NCBI GenBank assembly: GCA_016866635.1
Contig: VGLT01000003.1
Location: 1-16,854 of the forward strand
DNA: 16,854 nucleotides
Source of the DNA: Candidatus Uhrbacteria bacterium
GTDB lineage: Bacteria; Patescibacteriota; Patescibacteriia; 2-12-FULL-60-25
Direction of reading: 5' to 3'
Shown here: piece by piece, positions 1-8,339 of the stretch
How positions within the stretch are numbered: position 1 is the stretch's first letter
How the letters are laid out: every line of letters starts with the position of its first letter
Position numbers and translations under genes: made by a program
The notes under the pieces: generated by a model
What the model was told of the DNA's origin: nothing
The model's input: the letters and a program-made list of their open reading frames with translations, nothing else
Databases searched by the model: none

Positions 1-3000
1 AACGGAAACCGTCATGGGATCTTGCCTGGCGGAGCTGGTCCTATTTTGATTCCTGCGGCGAACGCTATGGACGCGTTTCACCTCACTCCGGAGCGGGCAG
101 ATCGAGCTGGCGTGGCGACAAACTCAGCTTTTGTTTTGAAGACAAACGTCGCGGTTTCTGCAGATCAGATCAAAAAAGCAATCGTGGTGGAGCCGGCCAT
201 CGAGGTACAGGTAGAACCCACTTCTAAAGATACGTTCCGCGTTATTCCCACCGCTCCTTTGGCGACCGGAAAAATTTATCGCGTAAAGTTAGCGACAGCG
301 GTGACTGGGGAAGGAGGAAAGATTGAGGGGGCGCGTACATTTTCTTGGGCTTTGCAAACGAAAAATGATTTTCGGATTTTATCGACCATTCCTGGTGATT
401 TGAGTTCACGCGTGCCGATCAACACTGGCATTGAATTTAAGATGACCATGGAAAAGTGGCAGAATCCAGAAAAATATTTTTCCATCACACCAAAAGTTGC
501 CGGCCGTTTTGAAACGCATGGCCGAACGCTGGTCTTTGTACCAAGCAAGCCACTGGCTCATGGTACGCGTTATACCGTCGTACTGAAAAAGGGATTGCAA
601 CTTGAGGGTAGTGATTTGAAGTTGGAGGAAGAGCGCAAGATTCGATTTGAAACAGATGTTCCTCCACCCCCGCCAATCGTGAAGCCTACTATCAACGTCG
701 GCGAGTTTTATGAAATCGCACCTGGGAAGACCCTCGATCTCTTCTTTTACAACTATGGTAGTAACGGATTGACCACGGCGACCCCTATTGAGGTCACGGG
801 TTATGCTTTGTCTCAAGCACAGGCCAAACATCTGCTCGAGGCACGCATGAAGCTACCTGGATGGGCCTGGGCAGAGCAAAATCGCTACGAAGCCTATCGT
901 GGTTTGAAAGCGGAAGAGGCGTTTAAACTCACCCTGAATATTGTGAAGCCAGATGATTACAGCTCGATCCTCTCTCTTCCAAAACAAGATCGTGCTGGAT
1001 ACTACGCCATCAAGTTATTACCAAAAGATGGCGAAGCATCATGGATTTTTGTTCAGGTGACCAATGTGGCGACGTATACCGTGGCGGACCAAGATCAGCT
1101 GACGATTTGGACGGTGAATGCCGACACCAAACGTCCATTGGGCAGTGTCGCTCTTGCGCTCAATGGCTCTAAATCACAAACCAATGAGCAGGGTTTGGGT
1201 ACGCTGCGAGCACCGGAATTCTTTAAACAACCCGTTGACTTAGGCGAAGAAACGGCTGTACAGATCGTGGAGGTGGGCTCTGGTGCCCTGCAATCCTTGG
1301 TTGCTGTTTCTCAAAGCGGGCGTCCGATGTATTTTGACTACGGGAACATGACGGATGCGTGGAATACGACCTGGGGCTATCTCTATTTGGACCGCCCACT
1401 GTATCACCCACAAGATCAAATCGAATTTTTTGGCTTGGTCCAAGATCGTGCATCTAAAAAAGGACTTGGTTCAGTCAACGTCAAGCTCACACGTCAGAGT
1501 TATTTCTACGATTACTTCACGGGCGAAGAAAAAGTTTATCAAGAGCAGACTATACAAGCAGATGACGCGGGTCGCTTCCAAGGGAAAATGTCTTGGGATG
1601 CATTAGCCACGGGAAATTATCAAATCTCCATCTATCGCGATAACAAACTCGTGACGAAGCGCGTGTTTGAGGTGCGTGAATTTATCAAACCAGCGTATGC
1701 AGCCAGCATGCAGGTGGAGGCGGCGAGAGTGTTTGCTGGAGATCCAGTCAAAGGATCGGTGCAAGCCAGCTTTTTTGAAGGAACACCTGTGCCAAAATTA
1801 GGCGTGAATCTGAAGAACGATTTTTCCTATCGTTATGAGCCAACCAATCGTGTTCCAACTCAAGAATTGATTACGGATATAAACGGCACGGCCGCATTCA
1901 CCATCCCAACCCAACCGCCTTCTTGTGTCAGTGATTATTTAGGAGCGTGTGAGCAGTGGACCTCACCATTGTATTTGGAAGTCACGCCTAAGGGTGGGGA
2001 AGAGGCGGAGATTTTAGCGAGCGATCATGTCGAGCTATTTGCTTCACGAGCTTTGATCGACACCGATATTTATACGACCGGAACCTCAGCCACGGTGCGC
2101 ATGACCACGTATCACGTAGATCTGTCCAAGGACGATGCTCAAGGTGAACCATGGGCCGGACGCAATGTACAAATGGATGTTCAGTCGTATCGCTGGGAGG
2201 CGCGTGAAGAGGGAACGTATTATGACTTTATCCAAAAGTTGACCTTCCCTCGCATTCGTTATGAGCAGGTCTGGGACCCGACCGTGACGACGAATCTTGT
2301 GACCGACGCCTCGGGTCGTGCTTCTGCTACGTTTACCATGGATCGTACTAAGAACTATCGCATCTATTTCATCACCGCAGATGATCAGGGGCGCAGAATT
2401 TCTACTTCACGTTGGGCTTCTTATGGATGGTATAACTATGATCGCGATCCCTATTACAGTCCGAACGAGTACTCGTATCCAAATCTGCACTTTACGTCTG
2501 TCACGACGAGCAACATGGCACCTTCTGCAGATTTTTCACTGGATCAAACGGCCGAGGTTCGGATGCAAATGGGAACAAATGCGTATGATTTGTCCAAAAC
2601 ACCGGGTGCGCTCTTTATCGTGGCCAGTCGAGGAATTCGAAAAACGCAAGTTCAAGACACAGCGACTTTCCGTTTTGGTTTCACCGAAGACTTGGTACCG
2701 AATGCAGAGGTGCGCGCTGTGACGTTTGATAAAGGACGATTTGTAGAAATGGTTGGTTCCGCGTTCTTAAAACAGGAGGATCGCGCATTACAGCTTGAGC
2801 TCGCACCACAGAAAAAAGCCTTTGCTCCAGGTGAAACAGTGCGTGTTAAGGTCACGGCAAAAGATGGTCATGGCCGCGTTATCCCAAATACCAAGGTCGC
2901 CTATGGTGCGGTAGATAAAGCATTATTGGCGTTGACCTATGACTCGCCAGAAGCGCCGCTTAGCTCCATATATCAATATGTAGGTTCAGGAATCTTATTC

Positions 3001-4941
3001 AGTCTGTCTTCTCACGAAGCGCGTAGTGGAGACATGACGGGTGGCGCGGAAAAAGGGGGAGGAGGCGGCGATGCCTCGGGTCAATCCGCGCGTCGCATCT
3101 TTAAAGACACCGCGTCCTTTGGAGTCGTGAGTATTGATGAGCGTGGCGAGGGCGAGATCATCTTTAAGGCACCGGACAACATTACCGGATGGCGTTTGGA
3201 GGCCGTTGGTCTCTCAGGCGGTTTGTATGCCGGAGCGGCGCGGATTGATGTGCCTGTAACTAAGCCGGTTTTCGTTCAAGTCGTGGCTCCATCGCGTGTG
3301 TTAGCGAGCGATAAACCTGTCATCAAAGTTCGTGCTTATGGAGCGGCCCTGGCTCAAAATACGCCCGTGACATTTGTGATGGAAAGTCCATCGCTTGGAG
3401 TGCGTCAGACCGTGACCAGTACTGGGAGTGCGCCAGTGTATCTGGCCCTGTCTGCGGTTTCCGCTGGTCGCCACACGATGACCTTCCGTGTTCAATCGTC
3501 TCAGGGTAATGATGCATTGGAGCGAGTGATGGATGTGGTGGCAACGCGCTTTACCAAAGATGAATTTGTGAAAGTGGATGCCGTCGCCGGAGCGAGCTTA
3601 CCGGACATCGGCGTGCCAGAGGTTGATGTCTATTTCACCAATGCTGGACGCGCGATGTTACTGCCAGAAATTCGCAGTTTGGCCCATCGTTCATACGCAC
3701 GTATTGATTCGCAGGTGGCCTCAGCACTCATGACGCAGGTTCTGTCTCGCGAATTTGGAGAAACAGCTGAGTATGGAGCGAGCACTTCTTCCTTCGGTGA
3801 TTACCAGACAGGCGATGGGGGAATAAAACTTTTGCCCTATGCGAGTTCGGATATTGAATTAACGACAGAAGTTGCGGCAACCGCGCCGGAATTATTTGAT
3901 CGTGCGAATCTCGCCAACTACCTCTGGCAAGAATTGGAAATGATCGGGACCTCCTCAAGTGCACGAACGATTCAAATCTCCGCTGTTTCTGGGTTGGCCG
4001 CGCTGGACCAGCCGGTCCTCATCCAACTGCAGGCATTTGCCGATCAAAAGAATTTAACTTGGCGCGAGCAAATAACGATTGCACGAGGACTTGTTGCCGC
4101 GGGGGATCAAGAGCGGGCTTCCAAGATGTTGGAACAGCTTTTGAAAAAGAGTGAAGAGCGTAGCGGTGTGCGGAGTTTAAAGGTGTCAGATGATCGCTCA
4201 GATGATTATGAGGCGACCGCAGAAGCCGCTGCCTTGGCCGCCCGTCTCCATCATCCAGCCGCGGATTCGCTCAAGAAATATATTGATTCCAACTGGCATT
4301 TGGACGCTTTCCCGGTGTTGGCGCAAGTGCGCTACATCCAAGCGGTCTTGCCAACCTACAAGACGGTTGATGCGAGCGTCACGTATAAAATTGGGAATGG
4401 TAAGCCTGAGACGCTTCACCTCAAGGACTATTCCAAGAGTATGACGTTGACCGCGGCAGAGGCCAAAGCCTTCCAGATTACAAAGGTGGATGGGTTGGCA
4501 CAGATTACGTTTGTTCGCCGTGTCCCAGGTCGGCCAACCAATGCGCCAAGTGTTGCCATCAATCGTTTCTACGAAACCGACAAGCCACTCGATCAATTGC
4601 AAGAAGGAGACGTGGTGACGGTTAAATTGCGCGTGGAGTTTGACCCCAAAGCTCAAGATGGGTGTTATCAGATTTACGACCATCTTCCAGGTGGATGGGA
4701 AGCGGTGTTAAATCGAATGGATTCGGATATTGGTTGGTGGATGATTGATTCAAGTTTAGCCAGTGGAGAAGTGAGTTTTGGCGCGTGTCAGTATGGTTCC
4801 TATCCAAAATTGCGCGAACGTTCCTATACGGCACGCGTGGTTACGCGCGGAACATTTACCGCAGAAGCTCCATTTATTCAACATACCGTATTCACGTCGA
4901 TCTCGGCGATTGGGCAGGATCAACAGGTGGTGGTGAAATAA
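1..4941 (+). CDS. Alpha-2-macroglobulin family protein, thioester-less, 5' end outside window
   Basis: The frame is open from base 1 to the TAA at 4939-4941. The N-terminus and any signal peptide lie upstream, so the TTG at 22 need not be the start. Counting from base 22, residues about 20-215 look like two SbsA-type Ig-like domains. An MG2-like segment (YLYLDRPLYHPQDQ) starts near 453, a glycine-rich stretch lies near 1013, and the block FKDTASFG...PDNITGWRLEAVGLS begins near 1028, all typical of bacterial alpha-2-macroglobulins. The C-terminus has the usual DHLPGGWEAV-type receptor-like domain. Where a thioester CxEQ would sit (about 1217-1233) the sequence reads AHRSYARIDSQ, so the protease-trapping thioester is absent. 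Only four cysteines are present (635, 643, 1548, 1589), in two close pairs, consistent with an exported protein with disulfides. Family members trap proteases at the cell surface. A protective or adhesive role here is inference. Confidence 0.9.
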   Translation, partial: NGNRHGILPGGAGPILIPAANAMDAFHLTPERADRAGVATNSAFVLKTNVAVSADQIKKAIVVEPAIEVQVEPTSKDTFRVIPTAPLATGKIYRVKLATAVTGEGGKIEGARTFSWALQTKNDFRILSTIPGDLSSRVPINTGIEFKMTMEKWQNPEKYFSITPKVAGRFETHGRTLVFVPSKPLAHGTRYTVVLKKGLQLEGSDLKLEEERKIRFETDVPPPPPIVKPTINVGEFYEIAPGKTLDLFFYNYGSNGLTTATPIEVTGYALSQAQAKHLLEARMKLPGWAWAEQNRYEAYRGLKAEEAFKLTLNIVKPDDYSSILSLPKQDRAGYYAIKLLPKDGEASWIFVQVTNVATYTVADQDQLTIWTVNADTKRPLGSVALALNGSKSQTNEQGLGTLRAPEFFKQPVDLGEETAVQIVEVGSGALQSLVAVSQSGRPMYFDYGNMTDAWNTTWGYLYLDRPLYHPQDQIEFFGLVQDRASKKGLGSVNVKLTRQSYFYDYFTGEEKVYQEQTIQADDAGRFQGKMSWDALATGNYQISIYRDNKLVTKRVFEVREFIKPAYAASMQVEAARVFAGDPVKGSVQASFFEGTPVPKLGVNLKNDFSYRYEPTNRVPTQELITDINGTAAFTIPTQPPSCVSDYLGACEQWTSPLYLEVTPKGGEEAEILASDHVELFASRALIDTDIYTTGTSATVRMTTYHVDLSKDDAQGEPWAGRNVQMDVQSYRWEAREEGTYYDFIQKLTFPRIRYEQVWDPTVTTNLVTDASGRASATFTMDRTKNYRIYFITADDQGRRISTSRWASYGWYNYDRDPYYSPNEYSYPNLHFTSVTTSNMAPSADFSLDQTAEVRMQMGTNAYDLSKTPGALFIVASRGIRKTQVQDTATFRFGFTEDLVPNAEVRAVTFDKGRFVEMVGSAFLKQEDRALQLELAPQKKAFAPGETVRVKVTAKDGHGRVIPNTKVAYGAVDKALLALTYDSPEAPLSSIYQYVGSGILFSLSSHEARSGDMTGGAEKGGGGGDASGQSARRIFKDTASFGVVSIDERGEGEIIFKAPDNITGWRLEAVGLSGGLYAGAARIDVPVTKPVFVQVVAPSRVLASDKPVIKVRAYGAALAQNTPVTFVMESPSLGVRQTVTSTGSAPVYLALSAVSAGRHTMTFRVQSSQGNDALERVMDVVATRFTKDEFVKVDAVAGASLPDIGVPEVDVYFTNAGRAMLLPEIRSLAHRSYARIDSQVASALMTQVLSREFGETAEYGASTSSFGDYQTGDGGIKLLPYASSDIELTTEVAATAPELFDRANLANYLWQELEMIGTSSSARTIQISAVSGLAALDQPVLIQLQAFADQKNLTWREQITIARGLVAAGDQERASKMLEQLLKKSEERSGVRSLKVSDDRSDDYEATAEAAALAARLHHPAADSLKKYIDSNWHLDAFPVLAQVRYIQAVLPTYKTVDASVTYKIGNGKPETLHLKDYSKSMTLTAAEAKAFQITKVDGLAQITFVRRVPGRPTNAPSVAINRFYETDKPLDQLQEGDVVTVKLRVEFDPKAQDGCYQIYDHLPGGWEAVLNRMDSDIGWWMIDSSLASGEVSFGACQYGSYPKLRERSYTARVVTRGTFTAEAPFIQHTVFTSISAIGQDQQVVVK

Positions 4942-4943
4942 GT

Positions 4944-5897
4944 ATGAAAAAGAGCGTCTGGATTCTTTTAGGGTTGGGCGCTCTTTTGATCGTTGCGTTA
5001 ATTATTTGTTTTGCTCGCTGGCTGGGTCCTGCCGCGTCGGCACCCCGTGCGTCCTCGCTGGCTGACTGTGGGCGGCACGGGGTCCCCGCCTGTGCGTCAC
5101 CCTTCCAGCGAGCGGATTTAAGGATTAACGCAGATGTTTTTTTAGATCAAAAAAGTCTAATCGAGGCATTCGCGACGACCAAGCCTGCGGTAAGCGACTG
5201 CCCAAACTATCGTGGAGGAATCGTGAATCACCACGTCTTGGCCGCGGACTTGCTTGCAAAATTTTTTATGGAAATGCAACGTTGTCGTCCGGATGTCACG
5301 CGCATCGTTATTCTTTCCCCTGATCATTATCAACAATCCTTAAAACCGTTTGCCACGTTTCGTGATGGGTATACGAGTGAAGGGGATGCGATCGCCATGG
5401 ATACAGAAGCGATCGATCAATTGTTGAAGAATTCGAGCGTGACAGAAGATGCGCGTTTGTTTAAAGGGGAACACGGCATTGCCGCGCTCATCCCGTTTTT
5501 GCATCGCGTATATCCAGGGGTCAAGGTTATACCGCTTGTGGTTCGCATCCAACTTCTTCGCAAAGATGCAGAGGGGATGGTAAAAATGCTCAAACCATTG
5601 ATCGATGAAAAAACAGTGTTGATTGTTTCGTCGGATATGTCGCATTATTTGACCGAGTTAAAAGCGGTGCAAAATGATGAGGTGACGAAAAAGGCGCTGG
5701 TCAATCGCGACGCCGACTTTTTCTGGAGCGCCAATGACGATTTTACCGACAACGGAAAAAGTATCTGGATCGCACAGACGCTTTTCCCCGATTCCACCTG
5801 GACCCTCCAATCCCAAAACATTTCTTCCCGCTATGATGGGACACCGGCTTATACCACGACCTATTTGAATGGATTTTGGGCTATTTCCACGCCTTGA
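4944..5897 (+). CDS. MEMO-like / AmmeMemoRadiSam system protein B family, membrane-anchored
   Basis: 317 residues from the ATG at 4944, 2 bp after the macroglobulin stop, so the two genes are probably cotranscribed. Residues 4-26 form a hydrophobic anchor or uncleaved signal. The MEMO fold starts near residue 90 with GGIVNHHVLAAD (H96, H97), followed by ILSPDHY (H128), GEHGIAALIPFL and SSDMSHY (D231, H234). These match the histidine motifs of MEMO/class III dioxygenase-like proteins. Usual partners of system protein B (an AMMECR1-domain protein and a radical SAM enzyme) are not next to it. The exported topology differs from cytosolic MEMO. I do not see an obvious equivalent of the metal-binding cysteine near the C-terminus, so the activity may differ. 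Residues about 37-57 are encoded by a GC-rich palindromic stretch that looks inserted. The family has no firmly established biochemical role in bacteria. Confidence 0.82.
   Translation: MKKSVWILLGLGALLIVALIICFARWLGPAASAPRASSLADCGRHGVPACASPFQRADLRINADVFLDQKSLIEAFATTKPAVSDCPNYRGGIVNHHVLAADLLAKFFMEMQRCRPDVTRIVILSPDHYQQSLKPFATFRDGYTSEGDAIAMDTEAIDQLLKNSSVTEDARLFKGEHGIAALIPFLHRVYPGVKVIPLVVRIQLLRKDAEGMVKMLKPLIDEKTVLIVSSDMSHYLTELKAVQNDEVTKKALVNRDADFFWSANDDFTDNGKSIWIAQTLFPDSTWTLQSQNISSRYDGTPAYTTTYLNGFWAISTP
5054..5112 (+). repeat. GC-rich nested palindrome inside the MEMO-like gene
   Basis: CTCGCTGG at 5054-5061 pairs with CCAGCGAG at 5105-5112, and a further GC hairpin (CGGGG-T-CCCCG, 5078-5088) lies inside. 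The stretch is much richer in G+C than the surrounding gene. It keeps the frame open and encodes a Cys/Ala/Arg-rich linker between the membrane anchor and the catalytic fold. It resembles an in-frame palindromic insertion element, but this is an inference from composition and symmetry only. Confidence 0.5.
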
Positions 5898-6282
5898 GTA
5901 GGCGATCAACGACATCAAAAATATCTTCTTTCATCAAATCTGCATCAAGTCGTCGGTTGATGAGTTCGGTGGTTTGTTTCGGTAGGTGTTCTTCGACGGG
6001 ATGCATCAACTCTTTTTTCATCGTGAGATAGATATGAGCTCCTTTTTCCTGTTCGATTTTTTCTGCAATCTCTTTGGCAAATTTTTTTAGACGCTCTTGT
6101 TCGGTTTTTGGCTCTGATCCCAACTGGGATTCATTGTCTGATTTCATTTCGCGGGGATGTTCGATTTCTCCCACTTGATTCAACTCTTCCCCTTGAGCCA
6201 AAAAGAATTTTGCGTGTACATGATTTCCCACCACGATTAACGTCGCATGAGAAAATTTTTGGAGATGTTCGGGTAGATTCAT
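5881..6282 (-). CDS. Host-attachment / baeRF-like protein
   Basis: 133 residues. The layout matches the host-attachment protein family (bacterial archaeo-eukaryotic release-factor-like fold). A first strand ATLIVVGNHVHAKFFLAQ (13-30) is followed by an EHPRE turn (41-45), a charged linker, the segment EQERLKKFAKEIAEKIEQ (61-78), a central strand AHIYLTM (82-88) and a C-terminal DADLMKEDIFDVVDRLL helix region. The original host-attachment annotation is historical. Comparative work on the baeRF group predicts a ribosome- or RNA-related role, which I cannot test here. The 3' end overlaps the MEMO-like gene by 17 bp tail to tail. The gene follows tdk in the same direction with a 47-bp gap made almost entirely of a 7-bp repeat. 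There is no Shine-Dalgarno. The start at 6282 overlaps the stop of an upstream minigene (ATGA). Confidence 0.68.
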   Translation of the reverse strand: MNLPEHLQKFSHATLIVVGNHVHAKFFLAQGEELNQVGEIEHPREMKSDNESQLGSEPKTEQERLKKFAKEIAEKIEQEKGAHIYLTMKKELMHPVEEHLPKQTTELINRRLDADLMKEDIFDVVDRLLKAWK

Positions 6283-6283
6283 A

Positions 6284-6325
6284 CATTACTCATTACTCAT
6301 TACTCATTACTCATTACTCATTACT
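6284..6325. repeat. Six tandem copies of a 7-bp repeat (CATTACT; AGTAATG on minus strand)
   Basis: Six perfect head-to-tail copies fill the gap between tdk and the baeRF-like gene. Read in the direction of transcription (minus), each copy holds an ATG. Each of the first four ATGs opens the four-codon minigene ATG AGT AAT GAG followed by TAA, and each TAA overlaps the ATG two copies further on (TAATG). The fifth ATG reads M-S-N-V and stops at a TGA that overlaps the baeRF-like start as ATGA. Confidence 0.95.
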
Positions 6326-6329
6326 TTTA

Positions 6330-6965
6330 TTAAATTTGATGGTGTTCAAGGCATCGTGCCTCATACGTAATAATATCATTCGCGTGTTCCACGACAACCA
6401 CTGGATCGTCTTTACCCACGGGCTGGCCGTTTTTTAATCGTTGAGTCCTCGTCGCATTATATTGATGACACACGCTGCAGACGGCGCGTGAGCGTTGGAT
6501 GATGGTTTCGGGGAGCGCGAGGACTGCCTGCGAGGAGGGGAAAAGGATTCCACGAAAGTCGGTATCAAGCCCAGAAAGGAGAATTGTCTTCCCTTTACGA
6601 AGTTCTTGTTCCAACACGGAGACAATTTCTGCTGGAAAGAACTGGAATTCATCGATCGCAATGACGACTTTTCCCACCATGGCTTCCGTGAGCGCCAACA
6701 GATCGCTTGTGACAATGGCGACGGCATCGTGCAGTAATCCTGAACGTGATTGAACGGTCGGCGTACGTGTGTCGATCGCCGGACGGATACACACGAGCGG
6801 AATCTGTTGCTCGCGAAAGATATGAAGGTGACGCACGAGCTCAAGAGTCTTTCCGCAGGCCATGGGTCCGGTAAAAAAGGTCAGCGATCCAGATTGAGTC
6901 GCCGCGAACGGGGTCGTTACCATAGGTCGCGCTTCAGAATAGCACATGAGAGAAATATCGGTCAT
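6330..6965 (-). CDS. tdk: Thymidine kinase
   Basis: 211 residues from the ATG at 6965. Catalyses ATP-dependent phosphorylation of thymidine in pyrimidine salvage. Visible motifs are the P-loop GPMACGKT (33-40), the DEFQFF block with the catalytic acid region (105-110), the GLDTDFRG lasso-side motif (132-139), and zinc ligands C163-x2-C166 with C205-x2-H208 (a Cys3-His site). This is the short, tetrameric TK1-like type. The first 25 residues precede the usual start of the family, so a start at Met15 (base 6923) is possible. Neither start has a strong Shine-Dalgarno. It is the first gene of a minus-strand pair with the baeRF-like gene and is divergent from the GrpB-like gene. Salvage enzymes fit an organism with reduced biosynthesis. 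Confidence 0.93.
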   Translation of the reverse strand: MTDISLMCYSEARPMVTTPFAATQSGSLTFFTGPMACGKTLELVRHLHIFREQQIPLVCIRPAIDTRTPTVQSRSGLLHDAVAIVTSDLLALTEAMVGKVVIAIDEFQFFPAEIVSVLEQELRKGKTILLSGLDTDFRGILFPSSQAVLALPETIIQRSRAVCSVCHQYNATRTQRLKNGQPVGKDDPVVVVEHANDIITYEARCLEHHQI

Positions 6966-6989
6966 TTTCCAGATTCGGTGATAATGCTC

Positions 6990-7028
6990 TAATATGGTTT
7001 AGGTTGAAAATCGTGATAAACCATATTA
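6990..7028. promoter_or_regulatory. Perfect 12-bp inverted repeat between divergent tdk and GrpB-like genes (operator candidate)
   Basis: TAATATGGTTTA (6990-7001) and its exact reverse complement TAAACCATATTA (7017-7028) are separated by 15 nt. On the minus strand a weak promoter-like pair, TTATCA (7019-7014) and CATATT (6996-6991) with 17-nt spacing, could drive tdk. Both hexamers overlap repeat arms. Because of the symmetry, the same -10-like hexamer also occurs on the plus strand. The position between divergent genes favours a regulator-binding site over a terminator. Confidence 0.5.
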
Positions 7029-7109
7029 AGGCACCGCATTTGCCAATCGTTATGAATCGAATCGAAAAAGAAAGAGATGAAAGATGACTTGTTTAGCTAA
7101 CCGAACCCT

Positions 7110-7643
7110 ATGAATAGAAAATATAAATTTGTTGAATACGCCGATATCTGGACAAGGGCATTCGATAGAGAAGAAAAAATCATACGCGATATTTTCGGTG
7201 ATGAAGTTTTAGAAACCCATCACATTGGCAGTACGTCTGTCCCAGGTCTTGGCGGCAAACCAACATTGGATGTGATGATTGTTGTGCGCGACATGTCTAA
7301 AGTGGATTCATTTAACAACAAAATGAAAGCGGCTGGATATGAACCGATGGGAGCGTATGTGACGCCAACGACTCGTCTTTTCACGAAAACCAAGGATGGA
7401 GAACGGACGCGCAATATCCATGTAGTCGGAATGGATGACCCGAAGCTGGAAGAATCACTCGCTTTCAGAGACTATCTCCGTTCACATCCAAAAGAGGCGA
7501 AAGTGTATAACGATTTCAAACAGGCATTGGCTACGGAGCATCCCGATGATTATTTTACTTATCGCCGGAAGAAAGATCCTTTTATCCAAGACATGCTGGA
7601 GCGTGTGAGAAAATGGCGAAAGAAGAATCCTCAATCAAGTTAG
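7110..7643 (+). CDS. GrpB family nucleotidyltransferase-like protein
   Basis: 177 residues from the ATG at 7110. The signature block HHIGSTSVPGLGGKPTLDVM (37-56) is diagnostic of the GrpB (UPF0157) family. The GSTS and D54 positions correspond to the nucleotidyltransferase-fold active site. The middle (RTRNIHVVG) and the C-terminal FRDYLRSHP / Y-x-D-F-K region also match. Family length is usually 165-180 residues, so the protein is complete. Substrate unknown. Some homologues are fused to dephospho-CoA kinase, which is not the case here. No convincing Shine-Dalgarno precedes the start. It stands alone, divergent from tdk, with a separate promoter for the next gene. Confidence 0.88.
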   Translation: MNRKYKFVEYADIWTRAFDREEKIIRDIFGDEVLETHHIGSTSVPGLGGKPTLDVMIVVRDMSKVDSFNNKMKAAGYEPMGAYVTPTTRLFTKTKDGERTRNIHVVGMDDPKLEESLAFRDYLRSHPKEAKVYNDFKQALATEHPDDYFTYRRKKDPFIQDMLERVRKWRKKNPQSS

Positions 7644-7691
7644 TTTTCATTAGTTTTTACTTAATGTTAGCCAAAATAGTGCATGAAATCC

Positions 7692-7720
7692 TTGACAAAA
7701 GGCTCTTTTTGCGTTATTCT
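7692..7720 (+). promoter_or_regulatory. Sigma-70-type promoter of the GC-rich orphan gene
   Basis: TTGACA at 7692-7697 and TATTCT at 7715-7720 are spaced by 17 nt. This is a perfect -35 and a 5/6 -10, pointing towards the ORF at 7856 about 130 nt downstream. Confidence 0.75.
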
Positions 7721-7731
7721 ATTTCTTCAAA

Positions 7732-7769
7732 CTACCACAGGAAGCAAAGAAATTTGTATCTTTTGGTAG
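7732..7769 (+). promoter_or_regulatory. Structured mRNA leader hairpin
   Basis: CTACCA (7732-7737) pairs with TGGTAG (7764-7769). Inside, CAAA (7745-7748) and TTTG (7753-7756) close a GAAA tetraloop. It lies just after the expected start of transcription from the promoter at 7692-7720. It could be a stabilising or regulatory element. It matches no riboswitch I recognise. Confidence 0.4.
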
Positions 7770-7855
7770 CATCGAGACCGGCGAGTCACTATCTTTTTCC
7801 TGAATGATCAGGATCAAGAAAATTGACGCTGTGTCGCGGTGTGGGAGAGCAAACC

Positions 7856-8305
7856 ATGGACAAGGAGTTGGTGCAGCGCCTGAAGGAGGAAATCGATAAC
7901 CTCGGACAGAAGCTCAAGATCGGACAGAGGGTTCTGTCCAGGATGCGGAAGTCGCTGGCCGAGGAGACGGCGGAGATGTGGGTCGCCAACTTCTCCCTCG
8001 ATGATGGAGGCGAGCGACTGATCGCCGTTTCCCGCGAGGTCAAGTCGGCCGGCTTCATGGGCTGGAACTTCGGCTTCAACAAGTCGGGTGCCATTGTCAT
8101 GACTCGCCTCGGCGAGCACGGCGAGGACATCCACGTGCGCGAGCTCGGCGACGGAGACGTCTTCACGGCGGTGGATGATCTGGATGGGTACATCTATCAC
8201 TTCTACACCTCCTTCGAGCGCGGCCGGTGTGACGCCTGGTTGCTCGAGCAGCGCGTCAAGTACATCGAGTCGATCGAGCTCCCACCGGGCAGCGACATCG
8301 AGTAG
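7856..8305 (+). CDS. Hypothetical protein, GC-rich compositional outlier
   Basis: 149 residues from the ATG at 7856, chosen because GGGAGAG at 7843-7849 is a well-placed Shine-Dalgarno. The frame also opens at 7823. I do not recognise the family. Residues 1-40 are charged and helical (MDKELVQRLKEEIDNLGQKL), probably a coiled coil. The rest looks like a compact alpha/beta domain with WVANFSLDD, GFMGWNFGFNKSG and GYIYHFYTSF strands and one cysteine (125). No signal peptide or membrane segment. Codons end overwhelmingly in G or C, unlike the flanking genes. With its own promoter, structured leader and terminator it is a self-contained single-gene unit, which suggests horizontal acquisition. The protein reads as intact and under coding constraint. 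Confidence 0.72.
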   Translation: MDKELVQRLKEEIDNLGQKLKIGQRVLSRMRKSLAEETAEMWVANFSLDDGGERLIAVSREVKSAGFMGWNFGFNKSGAIVMTRLGEHGEDIHVRELGDGDVFTAVDDLDGYIYHFYTSFERGRCDAWLLEQRVKYIESIELPPGSDIE

Positions 8306-8339
8306 CAAGATCAGCCGCACCTTCGCTTCATGCTTCAAC

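Noticed and set aside
1921..1960. GACEQW in the macroglobulin, resembling a thioester motif
   Set aside because: The spacing is CEQ, not CxEQ, and it lies in an early beta domain near residue 643, not at the thioester-domain position. More likely the second half of a disulfide pair.
2318..2722. 134-codon frame on the plus strand, and other frames inside 1-4941
   Set aside because: They are shadows of the macroglobulin gene with unlikely amino-acid composition.
6284..6325. CRISPR or other spaced repeat array
   Set aside because: The repeat unit is 7 bp with no spacers.
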